A stretch of 64,000 nucleotides of DNA from Adiantum capillus-veneris (taxonomy: Eukaryota > Streptophyta > Polypodiopsida > Polypodiales > Pteridaceae). The position numbers and the translations under genes were made by a program. This document shows, piece by piece, positions 43,502-54,054 of the stretch (the stretch's first letter is position 1; each line of letters starts with the position of its first letter). The stretch spans positions 65,153,395 through 65,217,394 of the forward strand of contig CM043963.1 in assembly GCA_014529385.2 (NCBI GenBank). Direction: 5' to 3'. Below the pieces are notes generated by a model. That model was not told the DNA's origin. It searched no databases and saw nothing but the letters and a program-made list of their open reading frames with translations.

Positions 43502-45071
43502 ACATGGATCACGATCCACGACTCCTTGTCAAATTTTGACAGTAGTTAGACAAGGTCATCTATAGGCTCTGTCTCAAATTTTACCAATTTTTGAGGTTGG
43601 GGGACATGGATCACGATCCATGTTCCACCACATCTATACTTGATCTCTAGAGGGCTTGTTACACTCTATGTCCACAAACTATATCTCAACTTTTTTGAAT
43701 TTGGAATTGTTTTGATAGATCAAAAGCAAAATCCTAGGTCTATTGATTCAGTATTTCGTTTTGATTTGTTTTCTTTTCAAAATTGCACTTGGGGATATTT
43801 TCCCTTGCATATGCACTACAATCTGGAAAAAATTCAGGTAAAGTTGTCACCATGGGGACATGGTTCGCAATCCATGTTTGGAGGCCAAATTGAGTTTTCT
43901 TGGTACCATTAGGATCAACATGATTACTAGGTGCTATGGTATTAAAAATTTTAGGTTTGGACCTCTGGATTGGAAGTTAGGTCAATTTTGCACTTTCTTA
44001 GAGTACTTGGGCAATTGTGGGATTTTGACTTGGGAGTCCAAATGAGATAAGACTTTTGGATTAGGCTAGAAATAGCATGTAGATCAAAGTGGTTGGGTTT
44101 TGGTACCAAAATTTGGGAAAGGCACATGGATCGCAATCTATGTTTGGAGAGATTTTGACCCCAAATTTAAAGATTAATGTATTTCTAGGCTATCCCTATT
44201 TTTTTTTTTGTATTTGGACAGTGAAACCCTACGTCTATTTTAGCAATTTTTGGCTGTTTGTTGTTTTATGCCCTTTTGGTCTTCTTTTTGGATTCTTTTT
44301 GCAATCTTTTTTTGGGAAGTATTGTTTCTAATAGTCTTTGCTATAGATTGGAAAAGTCTCTGCCAAAAAATCTCAGATGGGGTACATAAATCGTGATCCA
44401 TGTTCCATCACTTATGGACTTGGGAATTGGCCAATTGATAAATTATGATGTTATTAGCCTATCCCCAAAATCTTTTTGAAGTTGGATCAGTTTTGGTCAA
44501 CCAAAAGTGAAATCTTGGATCTGCTTTGGTGGTTTTTGACAATCTCTATTTTTGGTCTTTTTGATCTCTGTTTTGCCAATGTATCTTTTGGCAAAAGTGT
44601 CTGTCTAAGTCTTAGCTACCTACTATTCAAATCTCAACCAAAAACTATGACAAGGTACATGAATTAATCTCTATTTTTGGTCTTTTTTGCCAATGTATCT
44701 TTTGGGAAAAGTGTCTGTCTAAGTCTTAGCTATCTATTGTTCAGATCTCAACCAAAAACTATGCCGAGGTGCATGAATTGCGATCTATGTTTGACCTCAT
44801 TTTCACATTATACTTGGTTGGCAGGTAGTCTATGCTATTTTGAAGATGCTCCCTAAAACTCTCTGAATTTGGATCACAAAAAGTTGAATTTTCTCAAATT
44901 CTAGTCGAATGGACTAGCTTCTGGTAAATTTTCACAATTTCCTTGATTTGAGTGTGATTTTGGTTTCAATTTGATCCCAAACTTTGGTATCAGTTGTATA
45001 AAGTTAATATCTATCAATTGGTCTCACTTTTGCCTAGTTCTGCTCAGGGGTACATGGATCATGATCCATGT
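43502..45071. repeat. Array of near-palindromic ACATGGATC-GATCCATGT boxes
   Basis: Boxes resembling ACATGGATCACGATCCATGT occur at about 43502, 43604, 43858, 44124, 44384, 44657, 44771 and 45052. Most spacings are 254-281 bp; two are 102 and 114. Between boxes there are shared phrases such as TTTTTGAATTTGGAT and GTCAACCAAAAGTGAAATC-like text, so the whole is an old tandem array of about 260-bp units. A 115-bp local duplication at about 44540-44770 explains the short 114 spacing. Confidence 0.75.
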
Positions 45072-45597
45072 TCCTCTACAAATTCCACTGAAACCTATCA
45101 AATTGTTTCCTAAGGCCCTTGGGTACCAACTTTTTGAGTTTGGATTAAATTTTAGGTTTTTACCATCAAATTTTCAAGTTATGGTCATTTTTGCCCAAAA
45201 TATGGTTTTCAACCTTTTTTGCCTTGATCTTTCAACCCAATTTGATGGCGAGAAGTCCTACTTACCCTACTCCTATGTGTTGGAGATAAACATGAAACAA
45301 ATATGAACAAAACAATGAAAGTTTGAGTCGCAACGGAAAATGGTACAACACTTTGAAAGTAATGAGAAAATTGAAGAATAATTGCTTTGGCTATCTCACT
45401 CACAACTCTCCTTACCTCTCGAGAATAGATCTAGCAAGTCCCCAACTTTTAGACTACTCTATCAAGTACTAAACCCCCAGCTTAGCTACTTTGTTGCTAG
45501 TGTTAATGGAATGGAAGGACTAATCTCTAGAAAACAAAACTCAAAGTATGCACTAGGTCACTCACACCCAAGGATCATTCATCAACAATGACACCAA
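45072..45597. other. No recognisable gene
   Basis: Flank of the box array. Near 45582-45597 a minus-strand TTGGTGTCATTG could be a decayed primer site for the LTR-like sequence that follows. Confidence 0.4.
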
Positions 45598-45665
45598 TGT
45601 TGGTAGGTTGCCACGATGGACGTTTGTAGCATAGCTATCTAGCACTAACATAATATATCAAATAC
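45598..45665 (-). repeat. LTR-like edge shared with 24568
   Basis: TGTTGGTAGGTTGCCACGAT continues with GTAGCATAGCTATCTAGCAC and aligns with 24568 onward for about 70 bp. The other end of this LTR was not found; it may reach toward 46350. Confidence 0.45.
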
Positions 45666-46405
45666 TCAGTGAAGTTACTTGGATGGGGCATGAAGACTCT
45701 TTGAGGTTGTCAATCCTCAAGAAGTGAACCTAAAAAGCAAACACATCAACTCAAAAAGCAAATCACCACTCTTTAATCGAAAATTCTGCCTATGTCTTAT
45801 CTTATTGCTCTAGGGCATCACGTCATTTTGATGACTAAACATACTCGAATCATCACAGAACTTTAAGAGAAGCTATATTATGTCTAAGGGGACAAGTCTA
45901 CAAAGTCTGGTCACAATCTGACAAGGTACCAAAATCACAATCTATCATGTACTAGATCATAAAAACAACAACAAAACAACCCAAACAAGTTGCCCTAAGG
46001 TCTAATAACACTTTCCTATTGTCAAAATGTCAAAAATAGTGACTTGATCACTCAAGCCTGAAGGTTAGGCTCAAAAACATGTGGTCGCAAACCACAACAG
46101 ATCTTGGAATGCTTACGCTTGAAAGATATACGTACATATAACTTCTTTTCTCCCAAGGACAAGCCTCCTTTCTATACTAAGGTTATTGCATTTTATATAT
46201 AGGGCTTTCTAAATGGATAATGGCCGTCTCACATGAGCCTTTACACATCTCATCAAAGAATTACAACTTAAGGAATTAAATTGCTACTCTGGGATCAAAT
46301 TTACACATAGTGTAGCTACACCAGCTTGAAAAAATAACAGAGTACAAATATACAAGAAATGTGATGTCTGGCTAGGTGGACGCCCGTATGCTGAACCGGC
46401 CAAAC
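45666..46405. other. Unclassified sequence left of a Copia LTR
   Basis: No frames or motifs of note. Possibly the body of the LTR-like sequence starting at 45598. Confidence 0.35.
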
Positions 46406-46409
46406 TCTT

Positions 46410-46597
46410 AGGACCACTAGGGTACTTTTTCCCTCACTAGGAGGTTTTCCCCCCCGTGCATTGTATGTACGTCCATCACTCTAGGGCTATCTTATCTTTT
46501 TATTTTCTTACTAAGAAATATACTCTTTTCCATGTGCCTTGAGCTTCTTCATCTTCTCCAACCTTTGTGTACATCCATGCGACCCTAACTTTGATAA
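46410..46597 (+). repeat. Decayed 5' LTR of the plus-strand Copia element
   Basis: The phrase CTAGGAGGTTTTCCCCC, then GTGCATTGTATGTACG, CTAGGGCTATCTTATC and CTTCATCTTCTCCAACCTT-like text aligns with the minus strand of 37454-37682. Its first 40 bases are too diverged to place the start exactly. Confidence 0.72.
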
Positions 46598-46598
46598 A

Positions 46599-46610
46599 TG
46601 GTATCAGTAG
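46599..46610 (+). other. Primer binding site, initiator tRNA-Met, decayed
   Basis: TGGTATCAGTAG immediately follows the LTR end; the first nine bases match the standard Copia primer site. Confidence 0.8.
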
Positions 46611-46897
46611 GTCACGCATACTCCTGATAATGTTACCAAAACCCCTTCACTCATATTCTTAGACCTCTAAGAGCTTTGGTGAGCATCATTATGTTGACTA
46701 ATACAAACTCATTTTAGCCTCCATTTCAACTACTAGCAGTACTGCAATTTCGCCTTTTTATGCAAAGTTTTTTTTCAGTGCAATTTTTTGCAGAACTCGT
46801 TCTTTACAATCCTCTTTGGGTTGTGCTATATAGCACATGTTAGTCTTACTTAATTTTCCCTCTTTTGGATAGTTTTTACATTAAGTGGTCACTCGCC

Positions 46898-47500
46898 ATG
46901 GTTGACAACAACACGGATGCTTTTGAAATGTTTACTGCTAAGGATAAATTAGATGGGGATAATTATCCAATGTGGGATTACATGATGATGCATGTTCTTC
47001 TTTCAAAGGGCATATGGAATGTTGTGCAGGGTATTGACATACATCCACCTTCTGTGGATATAGACTCCATTGAGGATGTGCAAGTATCTAGCAGATCTGT
47101 TACTGCTAGAGTTGCTTTGTATACAAATGAGAAATCTCGTTGGGATGTTACAGATGCACAAGTTCATGCATTGATTGTATTATCTATGAAGAGCACTATT
47201 ACCCCTCACAATTGCTCAACAAAATGATCAAAACAGGTTGTGATAGTCTAGCACATCTTTGCAAGTTGCAGTGAGGTAAAAACTACATTGCTTCATAAAG
47301 AGCTAGACTCTACGATTATTTAAGAAGAAAATGACATGGACATTTTTCTTACTCGTCTCAAGGATATTAATGAGAAACTCATTTCTATAGGTGAAGTCAT
47401 TTTTGACCATATACTTGTATAAATTGTTATAGATGCATTGCCACCGACTTTTGCTTCTTCTTGGAGACTTTTGACCCAAGAAATACTTAAGCAGTAAATT
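46898..47500 (+). pseudogene. Copia gag
   Basis: From ATG 46898: MVDNNTDAFEMFTAKDKLDG, NYPMWDYMMMHVLLSKGIW, SRWDVTDAQVHALIVLSMKS, then a stop. Further fragments in other frames follow (MDIFLTRLKDINEKLISIGE near 47335 and IDALPPTFASSWRLL near 47428). These mirror the minus-strand copies at 26916-29298. Confidence 0.85.
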
Positions 47501-47729
47501 TTGATGCATTATGCACATTGCTATTATAGGAATCAATTTCAAGGAAGAACATCGTCAAACAATGGGCGGTTGAATGAGGGTTGAACAAGCTTTTGTTGTT
47601 GCTCAAAGACGAGGTGGTAATTATAGTAGCCACTTCTTGTGGTTCTTCTATAAGTAGTAAATCACCTGTGTCTAGTGCTTCTACTGGCTGGCAGCAACTC
47701 ATCTAGGAATCATAGTAAAAAAGTCAAGA

Positions 47730-48910
47730 AGAATATGCATTGCCATTATTGCAAGGCTAATGATCACTTGATAAAATTTTTCCTAAGTTGAAGGTGAAAG
47801 AAGCCAAGAAGAAAGAGACTAGATCTTCTACCATTGTAGCTATTATAGAATCTTTTATAAATGGATATTGTGATGATGATGTAGATGCAAAATGGGAATT
47901 TAGTGTAGAGTGTACTTATGATCCTTTTGTCCATGGTGCATGTATGTCAATTGCTATAGAGTCACATGTTTGGTACTTTGATAGCAGTGCTACAAAGCAC
48001 ATTACTTTGCATCATGCCTTATTTACCTCTCTCAAGAATATCCCTCTTGGGAATACGGTCAACTATGTCAAAAATGCATCTTATCTAGTCAAGGAAGTTG
48101 GAAAGATTGTGCTAACTACTGCAAATGGTAGTTTTTTCACACTTGTTGATGCACTTTACATATCAAGAATAAAAATGAAACTTTTATCTATGTTTGCACT
48201 TGCAAGCTTTGGTCTTGTTGTTGAATTTGTTGATGACAGATATCCACTTCATGATTGTAGTCTAAGTGATGAAAGTGTTGCATTTGACATTTGTGCCGTG
48301 GACTATATAAGCTCACTTTGCATGACAACTGTGGAAAAAAAAATTGCAAGCGCAGTTGTGGATTCAAAAACTCTTTCAGATGAAAAACTTTGGCATAAAT
48401 GTTTTGGGCATCGGAATTTTTCTAGTTTATCGTGTTTGCAAAAATCTAATATGGTGGCTTTTTTGCTACCTCTTGAAGCAAATTCTAAGCATGTTTGTGA
48501 AGGCTATAATTTGAATAAAATACCACATTCAAAGTTTCCAAAGGATGGATTAGTAAGGGTTACATGGAGGTTACAACTTGTGCATAGTGATGTTTGTGGG
48601 CCTATGCAAACTCCATCCTTACATAATTACCTATACGTTGTGACTTTCATTGATGATTACTCTAGGCATACATGAGTGTATCCACTTAAAACTAAGCTCA
48701 AAGTGTTCACATGCTGCAAGTAGTTTTTGAAAATATCTATGAATGTGATATGGGCACCTCCATTCAAATCGAGTGAGGGAGTATATGTCTTATGAGTTTA
48801 ATACATTTTTGGCTAGTCCTGGGATAAACACCAACGTATAGTGTTGTGTACACCTCATCATAATGGAGTTGCCAAAAGAAAAAATTGGTCACTTATGGAG
48901 ATGGCATGAT
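47730..48910 (+). pseudogene. Copia nucleocapsid, protease and integrase N-terminal part
   Basis: MHCHYCKANDHLIK (knuckle remnant) precedes a 295-codon open frame from 47788. The protease appears as WYFDSSATKHITLHHALF, with the catalytic Asp kept but the Gly of DSGA changed to Ser. Pre-integrase KLWHKCFGHRNFSSLSCLQK and integrase LVHSDVCGPMQTPSLHNYL and FIDDYSRHT follow before a TGA at 48673-48675. Beyond it only frame-shifted scraps remain (CTPHHNGVAKRKN). Confidence 0.87.
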
Positions 48911-48929
48911 GCATGGTCAAGAGTCAAGA

Positions 48930-49131
48930 TGAGCATGCATTGAAGCTTGGCTCTTGGTTGGATTTGCATCACAAAGCCAAGAGTTGTTGGTGTAGGCCTC
49001 CCTTCTCACAAGCTTGGAGTAGATGATGAGCTTTCCATTAAAGCTTGAGACGGAGATAGTCTTTTTTACTTCACACATGAGCTTGTGTGAGTGTGTGTGT
49101 GTGTGATAATGCCTTGCAAAAATCAGCCCCC

Positions 49132-49164
<33 letters not shown>

Positions 49165-49997
49165 GTTCGACCCCTCTTGTTGATTGCTCATGTTGGCATC
49201 CCATTGGCCCCTGTAAAGCTTAGCCAATCATAAATTAGAGGCATAATTGCTAGTCTTGTGAAATGTGTCCCCCTTTCCCCTTTTGTGAGAGCTTTAGGTA
49301 TTTAAATAATTCAATTAAAATCTCATTGGACCTCTTAGTCTTCTGGCCAATAGGAATCAGGCAAGCCATTGGGCTGCTTAATGCTCATTGGACCCCTTGG
49401 TAGACTGTCCAATAGTCTTTAGAGAGCTTAATTCCGGTTCTTTTATCAAGTGTTTTTAAACGAGTTAAACTAAATTTACTCTAGTCTAATTCTCATTGGT
49501 CCACCTCTATGGCCATCCAATAGGATTTGAATGCACCTTGGGGGCAATTGGGCTAAGAACCTGACATGTGTCCACTATGCCCTTTGTGTATAGGGAGCTT
49601 GGAAGAGTGTGTGTGTGTGTGTTTCTTTCTCATCCCCTACAAAAATGGCTTGCCCCCTCCTTGATAGGGATGTGGGAAGACTTTTGAGTCTTCCCACAAG
49701 CATCCAAATTTCCCTAAGGCTTGACCATTGAGCATTTCATTTAATTTTGGAAGCTAAGCTTTTTGGAAGTCTTAATGGGCTGAACCTTAGTGTCTTTGAA
49801 GCCCATTGATGCACATTTCTCTTTTGCAAATGGTCCCTCTTTGGATCCCTACTTTCCCTCCTTTGGATCCCTACTGAGATCGGTATGCCATCCTTACCAA
49901 TATTCTAGCTTTTCCTCCCCTTGTACTTCCCCATACTAAATGATCAGTTTAACATGAGAAAATCATTTAGGAGAATTAGATATTAGTTATTATGACA
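48930..49997. repeat. Dispersed repeat of about 1.07 kb, copy 2
   Basis: Aligns with 38372-39435, including the paired CCAAT/ATTGG pentamers, a GT run (about 49092-49105), a C16 run (49127-49142, placed differently from copy 1) and the 3' end TTATGACA. It separates the truncated Copia element from the truncated gag element, so both may have been cut by its arrival or by deletions at its edges. Confidence 0.85.
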
Positions 49998-50036
49998 TAG
50001 CTTTGGATATGAAGCCTCAATTTACCAATCAAGTGA

Positions 50037-50376
50037 TTAATGATTCAAGGAGAAAGAGTGTCTGTTGAGCCTAAAGAGTGTCTGTTGCTCCCTTCTTCGA
50101 TACATATGATTGTTTTGTGGAGCACGATTGTCTTTAAGACTCTCTTGAATAGCCTTGGCGAGATCTGCTAAAATCATCTCAGATATCTTTGGCTCCTTAG
50201 CAATAGGCTTTAGGGTCATTGGCTGATGCCCTGATGCTTGCGAGCTAATAGATTTAAGCTCAACAGACACTCTTTCTCCCCTAATGAATCTATCAAGCAA
50301 TTGACTATTATTGAAGCGCTCATTTGGATTACAACGAGAATTCAAATGCTTCAAGCGACTAATAAAGTCTCTCACC
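50037..50376 (-). pseudogene. Gag part downstream of the nested insertion
   Basis: Reads VRDFISRLKHLNSRC, NNSQLLDRFIRG, then jumps to a segment equal to MRVSTDTRSTSSQ of the 9 kb gag, showing an internal deletion of about 40 codons. Then AIQESLKDNRAPQNNH and RREQQ follow, after which homology stops. Confidence 0.88.
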
Positions 50377-50562
50377 TGTTGGGGTATAGGCGCCTGTGCC
50401 TTGCCCGGCCGCCCAGAGTCTGGGCGTCCACTGACTTGTATACCTTATACATAGCATAAGTGTATAGGGGGCTGCTCACTCTTGGAGTCTCCCCACCCAC
50501 ATCATGTGTGTCTCCTTCTCTCTCTCTCACTCTCCGTCTGTGGTGCTCCCCGATCCCCTTCA
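50377..50562 (+). repeat. 5' LTR of the nested Copia element
   Basis: TGTTGGGGTATAGG...GATCCCCTTCA, 186 bp, paired with 53869-54054. It contains a short CT run. Confidence 0.96.
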
Positions 50563-50564
50563 AT

Positions 50565-50576
50565 TGGTATCAGAGC
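50565..50576 (+). other. Primer binding site, initiator tRNA-Met
   Basis: TGGTATCAGAGC two bases after the LTR, identical to the standard plant Copia primer site. Confidence 0.96.
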
Positions 50577-51935
50577 GTAGGTGCGGAGGGAGCGCGTATG
50601 TGCACAGTCACGATGACAGCGGAGAGCCAGTTTCATTCCCGAAGTCGCGTCCGCGCGCGCACTTTCAAGAGTGCAAACAGGGTTTCGACTTCGGCATCGG
50701 CAAATTCAGCTTTCCGAGAGCGTTTCCACCGGGTGTTTTGGTGTTTTACCCCCTTTTCGAAGCCATTCGAGCCATCAAAAAATTCATTCGAGCTACGGTT
50801 GAGGAGCTGCATTTTTCAGCCCTCTTTTGGCAGTTTATGCTGCGTTTTTGGGTCGAAATGGAGGTTTTTGGCATAGCTTTCACACCTGGACTCGGATACA
50901 TGTGATCCAGGAGTCTACCTTGGGGTTTTGGCACGCTCCGGACGCACTCGTCATATCAGAATTTTAAAATTCTGAACGCTGAATTTTCTGCAGCAGCAGT
51001 TGTTTATTGTGTGTCGAGGATTCCACACATGGTTTGCTCGCAGATGTGAGAGTGATATTTGCTGCAAGTTTCCTCACAGGTGGGAGGATACGATGTATGC
51101 CTTATGTGGTTTGATGCTCAGGGAGACTAATGTGATTGCATTTTGAGCTCGGCAATGTATGCCTCGAGCATGTTTGTTGGCAGTCACAGGTAGAGCAGAT
51201 ATTTGTGTACTAGATTTGCAGGTGTTTGTAATGATGAATGCAAAGTGTGGAGATTTGGTGCATGCATTTGGAGTACGGTTTGATGCGCTTTGGTTGCTCA
51301 TGTTTTTGAGAGTGCAGTTAGTTTGGTTATTGGTTTTGTGGCCGTTTTACTGACGAAACTCTGGTGAAATTTTCCCAGGAGTTTTATGCGCATCATTTAT
51401 GCGATCTAGGTAGAGATTGCGGGTTGCACTCAGCATTTGCGTGCGGTGTTCTCTGCAGGTGGGAGATTTATGCGTGTGTATCCATCGATACCGCACATTG
51501 TGGGCTTGGTGATTAGCTCACGGGTTTGACAGGCGTACAGTTATCTTGGCACACTCACAGGAGTGAGTATTGTGATGTATGCTTGTGTGGCTACGAGCTA
51601 GGTAGCCGGATTCGAGCACTACTGGCTTGAGGTTTTTCAGCAGGTTTCAGCTACAGGTTTACAAGTTTACAGGCAGGTTTGAGGGCTTATTTGGGTGCTG
51701 AATTTTCAGCCATTGTTTCCTCTTTGCAGGTGTCCATGTATGGCTCAGTTGTAGGCTGATCTGGGACACGTTTATGACTTGTTTATGCAGTTGTTTAAGG
51801 GCTGAATTTTGGGGCTGATTTGCAGCCATATTTTACAGCCATATTTGCAGACTTTTGTTGATGCGATTCGAGCCAGTTTAGGGCTGATTTGGTTGACATT
51901 TGCTACTCATTGTTGGTTGCTCTTTTGCGAGCATT
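50577..51935 (+). other. Long leader of the nested Copia element
   Basis: About 1.36 kb between primer site and gag with several short frames but no known motif. GC is higher than in the flanks. Repeated phrases such as GCTGAATTTT, CAGGTTT and GGGCTGATTTG recur, suggesting internal duplication. Confidence 0.65.
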
Positions 51936-53789
51936 ATGGCTGATTTTTCATTTGACTTCCAGCGTTATGGTCTGGCACAGTTTGATGGTGTAGATTTTGT
52001 TGCTTGAAAGGAACATATGCTTGTTGCATTGACAGATTTGGGGCAGGATAAACCCTTGCGTGGTTTATCGGCAAAGCCCAAGTCTATGAGTGATGATGAT
52101 TGGCAGGATCTTGATGAGTTAGCCATGTCTACGATTCATCTGCATCTGGTTGAGTCTGTTGACTGACAGGTCTCGAGAGAGACTACAACTCATGCTTTAT
52201 GGCAGAGTTTACATGCTATGTACGCGACATCCATGTCTACAGGGGAGTCTAGTCCCACTTCTATGTCCATGGGAGAGATTGTTCCCACACGCAAGTCTCG
52301 ACGGCATAGAGACTTGACATGTTGGCATTGTGGACATAGAGGGCACATTAGGCGTCGATGTTTCAGGCGTTTGAGACAACGGAGGCGACAGATGTGTGAT
52401 GCAGATTTGGGCATGACAGATGCTAGTGAGATCAGTACGGTGGTTACTGAGTATGCTTGTGATGGCGATGTCACATTTACATCTAGCTTGTGTTCAGACG
52501 ATCTTATGTCTACGGATTGCATATCGGATTGCACATTGTCTTTACATTGGTTACTAGATTCAGATGCTACTTTTCATGTCACGTCGCATCGTGAGTGATT
52601 TAGCACGTTTTCTAGTGGGAGACTTGGTTGTGTGCACATGGCTGATGGTGCTGTGTATGACATTGAGGGTGCAGGAGACGTATGTTTGTCCTTGCCCAGT
52701 GGTATGAGATTTACCCTGCGTCATGTGCGTTATGTGCCAGATCTGAGACGGGATTTGATCTCAGTCAGACAGTTACGGGAAAGTGGATGTCAGATTTCGC
52801 TACGAGAGCGAGATTTTGTGATGCATTTGGGTTCGCTAGTGATTACGAGAGGTGCCAGGAGTGGTACATGTTACCCATTGCATGTGGATCACGGGAGAGA
52901 CGGTGTTGTCTCTGTGATCATGCAGCCAGGTAGAGAGCGAGAGAGCAGGCGAGTCTCTTTTGCTCATGGGTTGCAGGGTACTTTGCATGGAGTGCAGAGT
53001 AGTGAGCTCGTTGTGCACACAGTTGGGGCACGACTTGAGCAGTCACACAGAGAGGTGACAGAGTCAGACATGCATGCTTTGCTAATGACTGAGCAAAGCA
53101 GAGAGTCAGTTGTGCGAGATACTTCTATGCAGGATAGACAGGTAGAGCGGTCTTGCTCTAGTGAGTCACAACAGGAGGATGTTGTGCAAGAGTCTATGCA
53201 TACGGAGTTAGAGCATGAGAGCTCTAGTGAGTCACAGCAGATTGAGTGGTCATGTTTGCAGTGGATGATTGCAGAGGAGGCTGAGATGTCAGCAATTATG
53301 CAGTCATTCCTTTCTATGCTCGACAGTGAGCATGGGGATATAGTTGTGCAGGATATGTCTTCCAGCAGACACCTAGAGCAGCTGGTTTGCTCTGAGGTTG
53401 AATGACAGGGTGATGCGTCTTTTGCGGACAGTCAGGAGATGCATGTGGCTGACACGCCTTGTCAGTCAGAGATGCCTATTGCCAGGGATATATATGTTGA
53501 TGCATGCTCCGTAGAGCTAGCAAGGCCCGCTAGCATTGCATCGGCATTCGGTGGTCTCATGTATGAGATGTTGATCTTGAGACTGGATATCGCAGCTGCA
53601 GTGGGAGCATATGCAGTTGGGGTTGTCAGTCGTTTGTTGACTGATGATGGCATAGTGCACGAGGGAGATATGCAGGTATTACGTACATACTTGCAGTACG
53701 TGTGCGGTACGTCTGGTGGTGTATGGACTTACACGGGAGCAGGACAGCCGGATGCACACGATCACAGCCCGCCAGTGGGCATCGGTTGA
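51936..53789 (+). pseudogene. Deleted Copia polyprotein, one frame with four TGA codons
   Basis: Frame opens at ATG 51936. Gag: FQRYGLAQFDGVDFVA, then TGA (52005), KEHMLVALTDLGQDKPL, a second TGA (52164), ETTTHALWQSLHAMYA. Knuckle CWHCGHRGHIRRRC. Protease WLLDSDATFHVTSHRE with Asp in place of Gly in the DSGA loop, then a third TGA (52596). GAGDVCLSLPSGMRFTLRHV and YVPDLRRDLISVRQL follow. After a Ser/Glu/Gln-rich spacer comes a fourth TGA (53403), then a remnant of the RT to RNase H link (SAFGGLMYEMLILRLDIAAA and VGVVSRLL). No frameshift occurs over 617 codons. Integrase and catalytic RT are absent. Confidence 0.88.
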
Positions 53790-53868
53790 GAGCGGTTTTC
53801 TCTCGCCTTTTGTAGTCTTTAGACTAGGTTCTCTTGCTTAAAGGCACAGTCGCCTTTAAGTGGGAGGT

Positions 53869-54054
53869 TGTTGGGGTATAGGCGCCTGTGCCTTGCCCGG
53901 CTGCCCAGAGTCTGGGCGCCCACTGACTTGTATACCTTATACATAGCATAAGTGTATAGGGGGCTGCTCACTCTTGGAGTCTCCCCACCCACATCGTGTG
54001 TGTCTCCTTCTCTCTCTCTCACTCTCCGTCTGTGGTGCTCCCCGATCCCCTTCA
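53869..54054 (+). repeat. 3' LTR of the nested Copia element
   Basis: 186 bp, matches 50377-50562 with three substitutions. It is preceded by a purine-rich AAGTGGGAGGT (53858-53868) serving as polypurine tract. Confidence 0.96.

Larger units (their letters stand above)
46410..48917 (+). mobile_element. Truncated Copia element, plus-strand relative of 25127-29498
   Basis: A decayed LTR (46410-46597) and primer site (46599-46610) precede a leader with the palindrome GTGCTATATAGCAC (46823-46836), a gag starting at 46898 and protease-integrase frames to about 48915. Gag and pol blocks match the minus-strand family member. It is cut at 48917 by the 1.07 kb dispersed repeat. RT and RNase H are missing. 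Many stops and frameshifts show it is older than its relative. Confidence 0.88.
50377..54054 (+). mobile_element. Nested non-autonomous Copia element (3.68 kb)
   Basis: Two 186-bp LTRs (50377-50562 and 53869-54054), TG...CA, differ at three positions by eye. The target duplication TCACC is at 50372-50376 and 54055-54059. The primer site at 50565-50576 is the standard tRNA-Met type. One frame from 51936 to 53789 carries gag, knuckle, protease, a short pre-integrase-like part and a remnant of the RT/RNase H junction; integrase and most RT are deleted. A 1.36 kb non-coding leader precedes it. The element would need proteins in trans. Confidence 0.93.
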
